From Limisphaerales bacterium (GTDB taxonomy: Bacteria > Verrucomicrobiota > Verrucomicrobiia > Limisphaerales > UBA1100), in NCBI GenBank assembly GCA_014382585.1, contig JACNJL010000036.1:62001-126000 (forward strand): a stretch of 64,000 nucleotides of DNA, given 5' to 3'. Positions 1 through 6,963 of the stretch are shown piece after piece (position 1 is the stretch's first letter; every line of letters starts with the position of its first letter). The notes beneath the pieces are model-generated. The model saw nothing but the letters and a program-made list of their open reading frames with translations. It was not told the DNA's origin and made no database searches. A program made the position numbers and the translations under genes.

Positions 1-385
1 CCGCGCCGCAGAGTTCGGCAAGGCATTGCTCGACGTACGCGGCGCGTTTGCCGCGTCGGCCGGTGGCGAGGTCGATTTCGAGATTGGTGTAGCCGCTGTT
101 GTCCGGCGGCGCGATGGGCGCGCGGCCGAGGTTGGTGTGGACGACCACGCCGGTGCCGTTGATGACCGGTTGCAATCGCGACAGCGCGAGGTCTTCCAAA
201 CGCAGTCGAAGGCCGGAAATAATTTCGGCGGGTTCGGGAATGGATTTTGATTTGCGCAGCAAAGCCAATTCCGCGCGAATGGTGGCCACGACGAGCGGGC
301 GGGGCAGGGCGCAGTCGGCCACCGCGTTGAACAGCGTGTCCACGCCGGGGATGGCGCGCAGGTTTTTGTTTTTCGCCTTGGCCAT
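1..385 (-). CDS. selA: L-seryl-tRNA(Sec) selenium transferase, N-terminal part (runs off left edge)
   Basis: SelA is a PLP enzyme that converts seryl-tRNA(Sec) to selenocysteinyl-tRNA(Sec) with selenophosphate. Reading the minus strand from the ATG at 385 gives about 128 residues beginning [16 protein letters not shown] and containing VINGTGVVVHTNLGRAP and NLEIDLATGRRGKR, which are typical of the SelA N-terminal region. The gene continues beyond base 1, so the PLP lysine is not visible. Its ATG overlaps the selD stop by one base (TAATG), so the two genes are probably translationally coupled. selB is not in the window and may lie further left. Family assignment is confident. Confidence 0.93.
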   Translation of the reverse strand, partial: MAKAKNKNLRAIPGVDTLFNAVADCALPRPLVVATIRAELALLRKSKSIPEPAEIISGLRLRLEDLALSRLQPVINGTGVVVHTNLGRAPIAPPDNSGYTNLEIDLATGRRGKRAAYVEQCLAELCGA

Positions 386-1422
386 TAGTTGACGGTGATG
401 AGGGGTTCGGTGGCTTCGGTGAGTTGGCCGAAGGATTTCAATTCCAATTCGGCAGTGGCTTCGTGGAATGCCGCGAGGCCCTCGGGAGCCACGGCGACGA
501 GCAGGCCGCCGCTGGTTTGGGGATCGCAGAGGAGGGCGCGTTGGGCATCGGTGAGCGGGCCGAGGTGGTGGCCGTAGCTGTCGAAATTGCGATCAGTGCC
601 GCCGGGGGCGCAGTCCTCGGCGATATAATGTTCGGTGTTCGGCAGGCGCGGCACTTTGGCGCTGTCGATGATGGCGCTCACGCCGCTGCCTTCGCACAGC
701 TCGGTGAGATGGCCGAGCAGGCCGAAGCCGGTCACATCGGTCATCGCCTTCACGCCGGGCAACGCGCTGAGGGTGCTGCCGATTTGGTTGAGCGCGGTCA
801 TTTGGTCGATGGCGCGTTGGACGTCGGCGTTCTCGGCGATGCCGCGTTTTTGGGCGGTGGTGACGAGGCCGACCCCGAGGGGTTTGGTGAGGAACAGCTC
901 GCAATCGACTTCCGCGCCGTCATTGCGTTTCAAATCGGTGATGGCGACTTGGCCGGTGACCGCGAGGCCGAAAATCGGTTCCGGCGCGTCGATGCTGTGA
1001 CCGCCCGCCAGCGGGATGCCGGCGCGTTCGCACGCGGCGCGGCTGCCTTCGAGTACACGACCGGCCACGGCGGGCGGCAGTTTTTCAATCGGCCAACCGA
1101 GCACCGCAATGGCCATCAACGGTGTGCCGCCCATCGCGTAAATATCGCTGATGGCGTTGACGGAAGCGATTTGGCCGAAGTCGAAGGGATCGTCCACGAT
1201 GGGCATGAAAAAATCCGTGGTGCTGATGACTGCTTGGCCATTGCCGAGATCGAACACGGCGGCGTCGTCCTTGGAGTCGTTGCCGACGAGCAGCTGCGCG
1301 CTCGGCGCGGCCTTGCCGGCGACGCTGAGAATTTCGTCGAGCACCTTGGGCGAAATTTTGCAACCGCAACCGGCGCCGTGGCTGTATTGGGTGAGGCGGA
1401 TGGGATTGGTGGAATCAGTCAT
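385..1422 (-). CDS. selD: Selenide, water dikinase (selenophosphate synthetase)
   Basis: SelD makes selenophosphate from selenide and ATP, the selenium donor for SelA. The 345-residue product is full length and very close to E. coli SelD as I recall it. The glycine-rich N-terminus [19 protein letters not shown] carries Cys19 and Lys22, which match the catalytic Cys17 and Lys20 of E. coli. Further motifs are [49 protein letters not shown] and [10 protein letters not shown]. The enzyme itself uses Cys, not Sec, at the active site. It lies between tRNA-Sec and selA on the same strand, forming a selenocysteine synthesis cluster. Confidence 0.97.
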   Translation of the reverse strand: MTDSTNPIRLTQYSHGAGCGCKISPKVLDEILSVAGKAAPSAQLLVGNDSKDDAAVFDLGNGQAVISTTDFFMPIVDDPFDFGQIASVNAISDIYAMGGTPLMAIAVLGWPIEKLPPAVAGRVLEGSRAACERAGIPLAGGHSIDAPEPIFGLAVTGQVAITDLKRNDGAEVDCELFLTKPLGVGLVTTAQKRGIAENADVQRAIDQMTALNQIGSTLSALPGVKAMTDVTGFGLLGHLTELCEGSGVSAIIDSAKVPRLPNTEHYIAEDCAPGGTDRNFDSYGHHLGPLTDAQRALLCDPQTSGGLLVAVAPEGLAAFHEATAELELKSFGQLTEATEPLITVN

Positions 1423-1437
1423 GGCAGAAATAAAAAT

Positions 1438-1533
1438 TGGCGGAGAGGGTAGGAATCGAACCTACCTCGGCCCGTTCACGAACCGACAACGGTTTTGAAG
1501 ACCGCGGGGACCACCAGGCACCCTTCACTCTCC
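1438..1533 (-). tRNA. selC: tRNA-Sec (anticodon UCA)
   Basis: On the minus strand the 96-nt sequence starts GGAGAGTGAAGGGTGCC and ends CTCTCCG plus an encoded CCA. The anticodon loop is CUUCAAA with anticodon UCA, which reads UGA. There is a long variable arm with a clear inner stem (GUUC-GU-GAAC), a T-loop UUCGAUU and discriminator G73. These are the hallmarks of tRNA-Sec. The 3' strand from T-loop to discriminator is 12 nt, so acceptor plus T stems total 12 bp rather than the 13 bp usual in bacteria; U7 faces C66 if a 7+5 layout is forced. It lies 15 bp upstream of selD. Confidence 0.95.
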
Positions 1534-1583
1534 GAGGAATTTTCTGTGCGCGTAGCGCGGTTGGGAAGGCAACGCGCCGCCGT

Positions 1584-1811
1584 CTACAATCGCTGGATGG
1601 ATTGCAGCACGGCGTTGGGCTCCGGGAAGGTTCCCGTTTCCCGCTTGGAATACACCAGTTGATCATCGGCTGTGACCTCGAACACTCCGCCGGAACCGGG
1701 TATCAGTTCCAATGACGAAATGCGCTGCTTCAGCTTCAAAAGTTGGTCCGCCAAACTGACGGCCTGCGGCTCGTAATTTCAAGCCGCGCAATATTCAATG
1801 CGCACCTTCAT
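1584..1811 (-). CDS. SelW/Rdx-family selenoprotein with in-frame UGA (Sec11)
   Basis: Minus-strand reading from ATG 1811 gives MKVRIEYCAA, then UGA at 1781-1779, then NYEPQAVSLADQ and on to a TAG at 1586-1584: 75 residues in one frame with only this UGA inside. The motif is C8-A-A-U11, the CxxU redox motif of the Rdx family (SelW/SelT/SelH, thioredoxin-like fold). The rest also fits: PGSGGVFEV, then a YSKRETGTFPEP stretch and a C-terminal VLQSIQRL. These proteins are thought to act in thiol redox reactions through a selenenylsulfide. The gene lies 50 bp upstream of tRNA-Sec, selD and selA. Read conventionally it gives only a 10-residue stub. No strong Shine-Dalgarno is visible. High confidence in the family, slightly less in the exact start. 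Confidence 0.9.
1748..1769 (-). other. Candidate bacterial SECIS hairpin of the SelW-like gene
   Basis: Starting 9 nt after the UGA on the minus strand, CCG pairs with CGG and CC with GG around an 8-nt loop GUCAGUUU, with a CAGG bulge on the 5' side. Bacterial SECIS elements are short coding-region hairpins just after the UGA, bound by SelB, usually with a G in the apical loop. The position fits; the stem is imperfect, so this is a modest call. Confidence 0.5.
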
Positions 1812-1896
1812 GGTTCCCGGAAATATACGCCCACTTCGCCGGATTGGCCAGCCCAATGCGCTTGCTTCGATTCCGCTATTTCGGCAAACTAACCGC

Positions 1897-3597
1897 GTGA
1901 ATCGCATTCTTCTTTTTATCGTGGGCTTTTGCCTGTTTGCACAAACTGTTTCCGCAGCCAAAGCGCCGCGGCCAAATATCATCATTGCGATGGCCGATGA
2001 TATGGGCTGGAGCGATATCGGCTGTTACGGCAGCGAAATCAAAACGCCCAACCTCGATGCGCTTGCCAGTGGCGGCGTGCGGTTTACGCAGTTTTATAAC
2101 ACCGGTCGCTGTTGCCCCACGCGGGCCACGTTGCTCACCGGGGTGTACGCGCATCAAGCGGGCATCGGGCATATGATGAACAATCGCAACTTGCCCGGAT
2201 ACAAAGGTGACCTTGGCCAAAATGTGCGGACGATCGCCGAGGTGATGAAGACGGCCGGTTACGCCACTTATATGTCAGGCAAATGGCACGTGACACCGCA
2301 CACCAGTCCGAATGGGCCAAAGTATAATTGGCCACGCCAGCGGGGGTTCGATCGATTTTACGGAACCATCCACGGCGCGGGTAGTTTCTTTGATCCCAAC
2401 TCGCTCACGCGCGAGAACACGCAAGTCTCGCCGCTCACGGATGCGGGCTACAAAACGGATGAGTTTTATTATACCGACGCCATCAGCGACCACGCCGCGC
2501 GTTACATCCGCGAACATAAAAGTGACAAACCATTTTTTATTTACGTGGCCTACACCGCGCCGCATTGGCCGATGCACGCATTGGAAAAAGACATCGCCAA
2601 ATACAAAGGCAAGTACGATGCCGGTTGGGATGCGATGCGGCATGCGCGGTATGCGCGGCAATTGAAGATGGGGCTTATCGACCCGAAATGGAAAATGTCC
2701 GCACGCGATGGCCGCGCGCCCGCGTGGCAGGATGCGCCCAATCGCGAATGGGAAATTCGCCTGATGGAAACCTACGCCGCAATGGTGGACAACCTCGACC
2801 AGGGAATGGGCCGCGTGGTGACCGCTCTGAAGGAAACCGGCCAGTACGAAAATACATTAATTTTATTCCTCGCCGACAACGGCGGTTGCGCCGAAGGAAT
2901 GGGCCGTGGCAAGGGGATTCAGTTTAAGGACGGGGATCCCAAAGTGATGAAGCCAATGGGCCGCAGTGAATTGCAAACAAGCATGATTCCCAAACGCACC
3001 CGCGATGGCCGCGTCGTCAAGCAAGGCACCGGCGTGATGACCGGCGGCCCGGATACGTACCACGGCTACGGCCTCGCGTGGGCGAACGCCAGCAACACGC
3101 CCTTCCGCGAATACAAACACTGGGTGCACGAAGGCGGCATCAGCTCGCCGCTCATCGCCCATTGGCCGAAGGGGATTTCCAAAACCCGCCACGGCAAACT
3201 TGAAAATCAGGCGGGCCACTTAATTGATTTGATGGCCACCTGCGTCGATCTCGGCGGCGCAAACTATCCGGCCACAGTGGGCGACAAAAAAATTGTCCCC
3301 ATGCAAGGCACCTCACTCGCGCCCGCTTTCAACGGAAAAAACATTGGCCGCAAAGCGCCGATTTTCTGGGAGCACGAAGGCAACCGCGCCATGCGCGAGG
3401 GGCAATGGAAACTTGTGGCCAAAGGCGCGCGCGGGCCGTGGGAGCTTTACGACATCGCGGCCGATCGCACGGAATTGCATAACCTCGCCGCCAAGCAACC
3501 CAATCGTTTGCAGGCGATGGCCAGCGCGTGGGAAGCGTGGGCGGTGAAGGCGCTGGCCAAGCCGTGGCCTTATGGAAAAAAGAAGCCGAAGAAATAA
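1897..3597 (+). CDS. Secreted Cys-type sulfatase
   Basis: This is a 566-residue sulfatase (alkaline phosphatase superfamily) likely hydrolysing sulfate esters of polysaccharides in the periplasm or outside. I place the start at the GTG at 1897 because it begins directly with a signal peptide (VNRILLFIVGFCLFAQTVSA); in-frame ATGs from 1798 would overlap the divergent SelW-like gene. Metal-site residues appear in PNIIIAMADDMGWSD, and the nucleophile Cys72 sits in RCCPTRATLLTG (C-x-P-x-R). That Cys must become formylglycine, and no formylglycine-generating enzyme is in the window. A late FLADNGG motif and a C-terminal ELYDIAADRTELHNLA segment are typical. Specificity cannot be told. Confidence 0.93.
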   Translation: MNRILLFIVGFCLFAQTVSAAKAPRPNIIIAMADDMGWSDIGCYGSEIKTPNLDALASGGVRFTQFYNTGRCCPTRATLLTGVYAHQAGIGHMMNNRNLPGYKGDLGQNVRTIAEVMKTAGYATYMSGKWHVTPHTSPNGPKYNWPRQRGFDRFYGTIHGAGSFFDPNSLTRENTQVSPLTDAGYKTDEFYYTDAISDHAARYIREHKSDKPFFIYVAYTAPHWPMHALEKDIAKYKGKYDAGWDAMRHARYARQLKMGLIDPKWKMSARDGRAPAWQDAPNREWEIRLMETYAAMVDNLDQGMGRVVTALKETGQYENTLILFLADNGGCAEGMGRGKGIQFKDGDPKVMKPMGRSELQTSMIPKRTRDGRVVKQGTGVMTGGPDTYHGYGLAWANASNTPFREYKHWVHEGGISSPLIAHWPKGISKTRHGKLENQAGHLIDLMATCVDLGGANYPATVGDKKIVPMQGTSLAPAFNGKNIGRKAPIFWEHEGNRAMREGQWKLVAKGARGPWELYDIAADRTELHNLAAKQPNRLQAMASAWEAWAVKALAKPWPYGKKKPKK

Positions 3598-3625
3598 CGG
3601 GGTTTCAAAACCGCAATCGCGTCCA

Positions 3626-4519
3626 ATGAACATGAAAAAAATTCTGATACCTCTCATCGCGCTGGTCGGTTGGTTGGCGGTTCCTCACGCGCAAGCTAGT
3701 TGGATGTACATGCCGCTGGAACTGCGCCTTGCCGGTGCCAAATTTGTGGTGGTCGGCAAAATTGACCGGATTGTTGACGGCATTGAGCGGCACGAACGCA
3801 CTTATGATGTGGGCGCCATTAAGGTCAGTAAAGTGTTGAAAGGGCCGAAGACGCTCAAGGAAGTGAAACTGATGTGGCCCGGACCGGCACCGTTTGCATT
3901 GAGCACGGACATCAAATATCGCAAGGGGCAGGAAGGCATTTGGATCTTGTATCCGGACAAGGAAGAGAAAAATGTTTATTGGGCGAGCTACCCCACCGAT
4001 TTTCAGCAACTCAAGGAATTACCCCAAGTGGAAACCAAAATGAAGGGCCTCGAAATTATTGCGTGGTCCAAGCCCGTCGGCGGATTGCAACTTGGCGCGA
4101 TCGTGGAACAGAGCAATCTTCGCGGGCAAAAAGTCGCCGTGAAAGGTCGTCCTGTCCAGGCGTTGGCCAACGCCACGGCCTATGTGCTCGTGCGCAATTC
4201 CGGAAAGGCCGCCACGCACGTGGTAAATTTTCCGCCGGATCAGGCATTCACATATCGGTTCATCGGGCCGGACGGCAAACAGCGGCCCATCACTCTCGGT
4301 CGCGCCGGCGCGGGCAAACTGGCCCAGTATCATTACCTACCCGTGGCGGTTGGCGAATTGAAAGCCATTGGTTACGGCGTTCGCCTGCCGATGATTGTGC
4401 AACCCGGCAGATACACACTCGAACTTGGCTACACCAACAAACGCAATGGCGGCAAGCTCATCAAAGGCGCGGTGTGGACTGGTGAGCTCAAAGGCAAAGT
4501 GGTTTTTAATGTGAAGTAA
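3626..4519 (+). CDS. Secreted protein of unknown function
   Basis: The product has 297 residues with a clear signal peptide (MNMKKILIPLIALVGWLAVPHAQA). ATG 3626 or ATG 3632 could be the start. The N-terminal half (FVVVGKIDRIVDG, then IKVSKVLKGPKTLKEVKLMW) looks like a small beta-rich domain. The C-terminal half, with ALANATAYVLVRNSG and PGRYTLELGYTN, reads as an immunoglobulin-like beta-sandwich. I do not recognise a family. It starts 29 bp after the sulfatase and is probably co-transcribed with it, so a role in the same extracellular degradation programme is possible but only inferred. Confidence 0.75.
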   Translation: MNMKKILIPLIALVGWLAVPHAQASWMYMPLELRLAGAKFVVVGKIDRIVDGIERHERTYDVGAIKVSKVLKGPKTLKEVKLMWPGPAPFALSTDIKYRKGQEGIWILYPDKEEKNVYWASYPTDFQQLKELPQVETKMKGLEIIAWSKPVGGLQLGAIVEQSNLRGQKVAVKGRPVQALANATAYVLVRNSGKAATHVVNFPPDQAFTYRFIGPDGKQRPITLGRAGAGKLAQYHYLPVAVGELKAIGYGVRLPMIVQPGRYTLELGYTNKRNGGKLIKGAVWTGELKGKVVFNVK

Positions 4520-4554
4520 CTTGCGCTTAGCGGCCAACGCTGCACAATCGGCGT

Positions 4555-5451
4555 ATGCAATTCACGCGACGCGATGCGTTCAAGGCCGGGGCCCTCGGGC
4601 TGGCGGCTACAGTCACGACTCCCGCCCATGCCCATGCCGACGGGAAAGTGGATTCCAATTTCAAAATCACCAAGGGTCGCATTCGGCAGTCGGTGATGGG
4701 GTGGTGCTTCAAACCGATGCCGGGGCTGGAGTTGGCCAAGCATTGCAAGGCCATTGGCCTGGAGGCGATGGAGGGGGTTTCGGAAAAGGATTATCCGGCC
4801 ATTCATAAAATGGGTTTGAAAATTTCGCTGGTGAGCGGCGGTCACGGTTTTAAGAAAGGCCCGTGTGTGGCGGCCAATCGCGAGTTTGTGATTGAGAGCC
4901 TGAAAAAAGGCGTCGACCTCGCAGCGAGAATTGGCACGAAGAGCGTGATAACATTTACCGGCATGCGCGGCAAAGGGCTGAGCGATGCGGCGGGCTCAAA
5001 AAATTGCGTGGACGTTTGGAAGGCCGTGATGCCGTACGCCGAGAAAAAGAAAATCAATCTGGTGCTCGAGCACCTCAACACGCGCGATGACAGTCATCCG
5101 ATGAAAGGTCATCCCGGTTATTTCGGCGAGGACGTCGATCATTGCGTGGAGCTTATCCGCAAAGTGGATTCGCCCAGCATGAAGCTGCTCTTCGACGTGT
5201 ACCACGTGCAAATTATGAACGGCGATGTTATCCGACGGATTCGTCAATACAAAGACGTGATCGGCCACTATCACACAGCGGGCAATCCCGGTCGCGCCGA
5301 GCTGGACGACACGCAGGAAATTAATTACCCCGCCGTGATGCGTGCCATCGTGGCCACCGGCTATCAGGATTTCGTCGCGCAGGAATTTATCCCAACGTGG
5401 AAAGACCCCGTGGCCGCTCTGCGCCACGCGGCGATGGTGTGCGATGTTTAG
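4555..5451 (+). CDS. Tat-exported sugar isomerase/epimerase-like TIM-barrel protein
   Basis: The 298-residue protein belongs to the xylose-isomerase-like TIM-barrel superfamily and resembles hydroxypyruvate isomerase. The N-terminus MQFTRRDAFKAGALGLAA is a twin-arginine signal, so the protein is probably exported folded. Likely metal ligands lie in NLVLEHLNTRD (Glu), LLFDVYHVQIMNGD (Asp/His), VIGHYHTAGNPGR (His) and VAQEFIPTW (Glu). Such Tat-exported isomerase-like proteins are common in Planctomycetes and Verrucomicrobia, and their substrates are mostly unknown. It sits between sulfatase and sialate-esterase genes on the same strand, which suggests a role in glycan processing. Confidence 0.85.
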   Translation: MQFTRRDAFKAGALGLAATVTTPAHAHADGKVDSNFKITKGRIRQSVMGWCFKPMPGLELAKHCKAIGLEAMEGVSEKDYPAIHKMGLKISLVSGGHGFKKGPCVAANREFVIESLKKGVDLAARIGTKSVITFTGMRGKGLSDAAGSKNCVDVWKAVMPYAEKKKINLVLEHLNTRDDSHPMKGHPGYFGEDVDHCVELIRKVDSPSMKLLFDVYHVQIMNGDVIRRIRQYKDVIGHYHTAGNPGRAELDDTQEINYPAVMRAIVATGYQDFVAQEFIPTWKDPVAALRHAAMVCDV

Positions 5452-5497
5452 TCGCTTGCGCCTTGCACAATGGGGATGGATTCCGCATTCTCCCCGC

Positions 5498-6898
5498 ATG
5501 CACCGGTGTATTTTTCTATTGGGCCTCGTGGCGTTTGCCGCACGGGCGGATGTGAAGCTCCCCGCGATTTTCAGTGACCACATGGTTTTGCAGCGCGGCG
5601 CGGTGGCTCCGATTTGGGGTTGGGCTGATGCGGGCGAAACGGTGACTGTGCAATTTGCCGGCCAAAGCAAAATCGCCACGGCCGACAAACACGGCCAATG
5701 GAGGGTACGGCTCGATGCCATCAATGACGCCACCGTGAAGGGCGCGCTCACGGTGAAAGGCAACAACACACTTACGATAAAGGACGTGCTCGTGGGTGAG
5801 GTTTGGTTGGCCTCGGGGCAATCGAATATGGCGATGACGGTGGGGCGCTGCCGCGATGCGGCGAAGGAAAAGGCGGCAGCCAAGTTTCCGGCCATTCGGA
5901 TGTTCACCACGCAACGCAGCGCACACCTTGAGCCGCAAATCGATTGCACCGGCGCGTGGGCGGTGTGCGCGCCGGAAACGGTGTATGGCTTTTCGGGCAC
6001 GGCGTATTTTTTCGCGCGCGCGTTGCATAAGAAATTGAATGTGCCCGTGGGCATCGTGCACTCGAGCTGGGGCGGCACGGCAGTGGAAGCGTGGACGAGC
6101 ATCGACGTACAAACGGGCGACAAAAAACTTGCGCCTGTATTCGCTCAGTGGAAGGGCAAACCCAAGGCCGACCGAAATAAGCCGGCTAATTTGTTCAACG
6201 GAATGATTGCGCCGATACTTCCCTACGGCATTCGCGGCGCGATTTGGTACCAAGGAGAGCGCAACGCGCGCACGGTGGACACGTCCAAGCTCTACGCGCA
6301 TCAGTTGCCGATGTTGATTAACAATTGGCGCCGCCGCTGGGGGCAGGGCGATTTTCCGTTTCTGTGGGTGCAACTGCCCAACTTCAAAACTCGCAACGAT
6401 GATCCCAATGCGGTCAGCGCCTGGGCGCACATGCGCGAAAGCATGGCGCGCACGCTCGCACTACCCAACACTGGCATGGCCACCGCCATCGACATTGGCG
6501 AGGCGAAGGACATTCATCCTAAAAACAAACAAGACGCCGGCACGCGTCTCGCCAACTGGGCGCTTGCGGAGTTTTATGGAAAGGCGGATGTCACTGCGAC
6601 GGGCCCAATGTATGCCTCTCATCAAATCAAAGGCAACACGGTGACCGTTCAATTCAAGCACGCGGTGGGGTTGCAGGCAAAAGAAGCGCGGGTGGTGACT
6701 GGCTTTGCGCTGGCGGGCGCGGATAAAAAATTCCATTGGGCCACCGCAACTGTGAACGAGGATGGCGCGGTGGAAGTTTCCTGTGACGCGGTGAAAAAAC
6801 CGGTGGCTGTACGTTATGGCTGGGGCGACAATCCGGATTGCAATCTTGTGAATCAAGTAAAACTCCCTGCTGCTCCATTTCGCACGGATGACTGGTAA
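5498..6898 (+). CDS. Sialate O-acetylesterase-type SGNH esterase, secreted
   Basis: The 466-residue product with signal peptide MHRCIFLLGLVAFAARA removes O-acetyl groups from sialic acids or other sugars. I chose the ATG at 5498 because it starts the signal peptide. An N-terminal beta domain (LPAIFSDHMVLQRG, then WGWADAGETVTV) precedes the SGNH domain. The latter has EVWLASGQSNM (nucleophile Ser109), the PVGIVHSSWGGTAVEAW block and GAIWYQGERNAR, all standard for this family. A C-terminal beta domain follows. It lies among sulfatase genes, consistent with trimming of sulfated or acetylated glycans. Family confident, substrate unknown. Confidence 0.93.
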   Translation: MHRCIFLLGLVAFAARADVKLPAIFSDHMVLQRGAVAPIWGWADAGETVTVQFAGQSKIATADKHGQWRVRLDAINDATVKGALTVKGNNTLTIKDVLVGEVWLASGQSNMAMTVGRCRDAAKEKAAAKFPAIRMFTTQRSAHLEPQIDCTGAWAVCAPETVYGFSGTAYFFARALHKKLNVPVGIVHSSWGGTAVEAWTSIDVQTGDKKLAPVFAQWKGKPKADRNKPANLFNGMIAPILPYGIRGAIWYQGERNARTVDTSKLYAHQLPMLINNWRRRWGQGDFPFLWVQLPNFKTRNDDPNAVSAWAHMRESMARTLALPNTGMATAIDIGEAKDIHPKNKQDAGTRLANWALAEFYGKADVTATGPMYASHQIKGNTVTVQFKHAVGLQAKEARVVTGFALAGADKKFHWATATVNEDGAVEVSCDAVKKPVAVRYGWGDNPDCNLVNQVKLPAAPFRTDDW

Positions 6899-6963
6899 GG
6901 TTAAGCGTGCTGAAATGTAGCCTGGCTCAGGTTACAATGGTGCGGCGTACAAAAAGTTTACCG

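Noticed and set aside
424-1452. Long open frame of 342 codons on the plus strand opposite selD
   Set aside because: It is the antisense shadow of a clearly conserved selD gene; the translation is rich in Gly, Ala and His with no family features.
1779-1985. 68-residue minus-strand frame ending at the UGA as a separate gene
   Set aside because: Residues before the Met at 1811 do not resemble protein and overlap the sulfatase start; only the last ten residues are the start of the selenoprotein.
4996-6123. 375-codon minus-strand frame across the TIM-barrel and esterase genes
   Set aside because: Both plus-strand genes have full family motifs; the opposite frame is a product of GC-rich codon positions.
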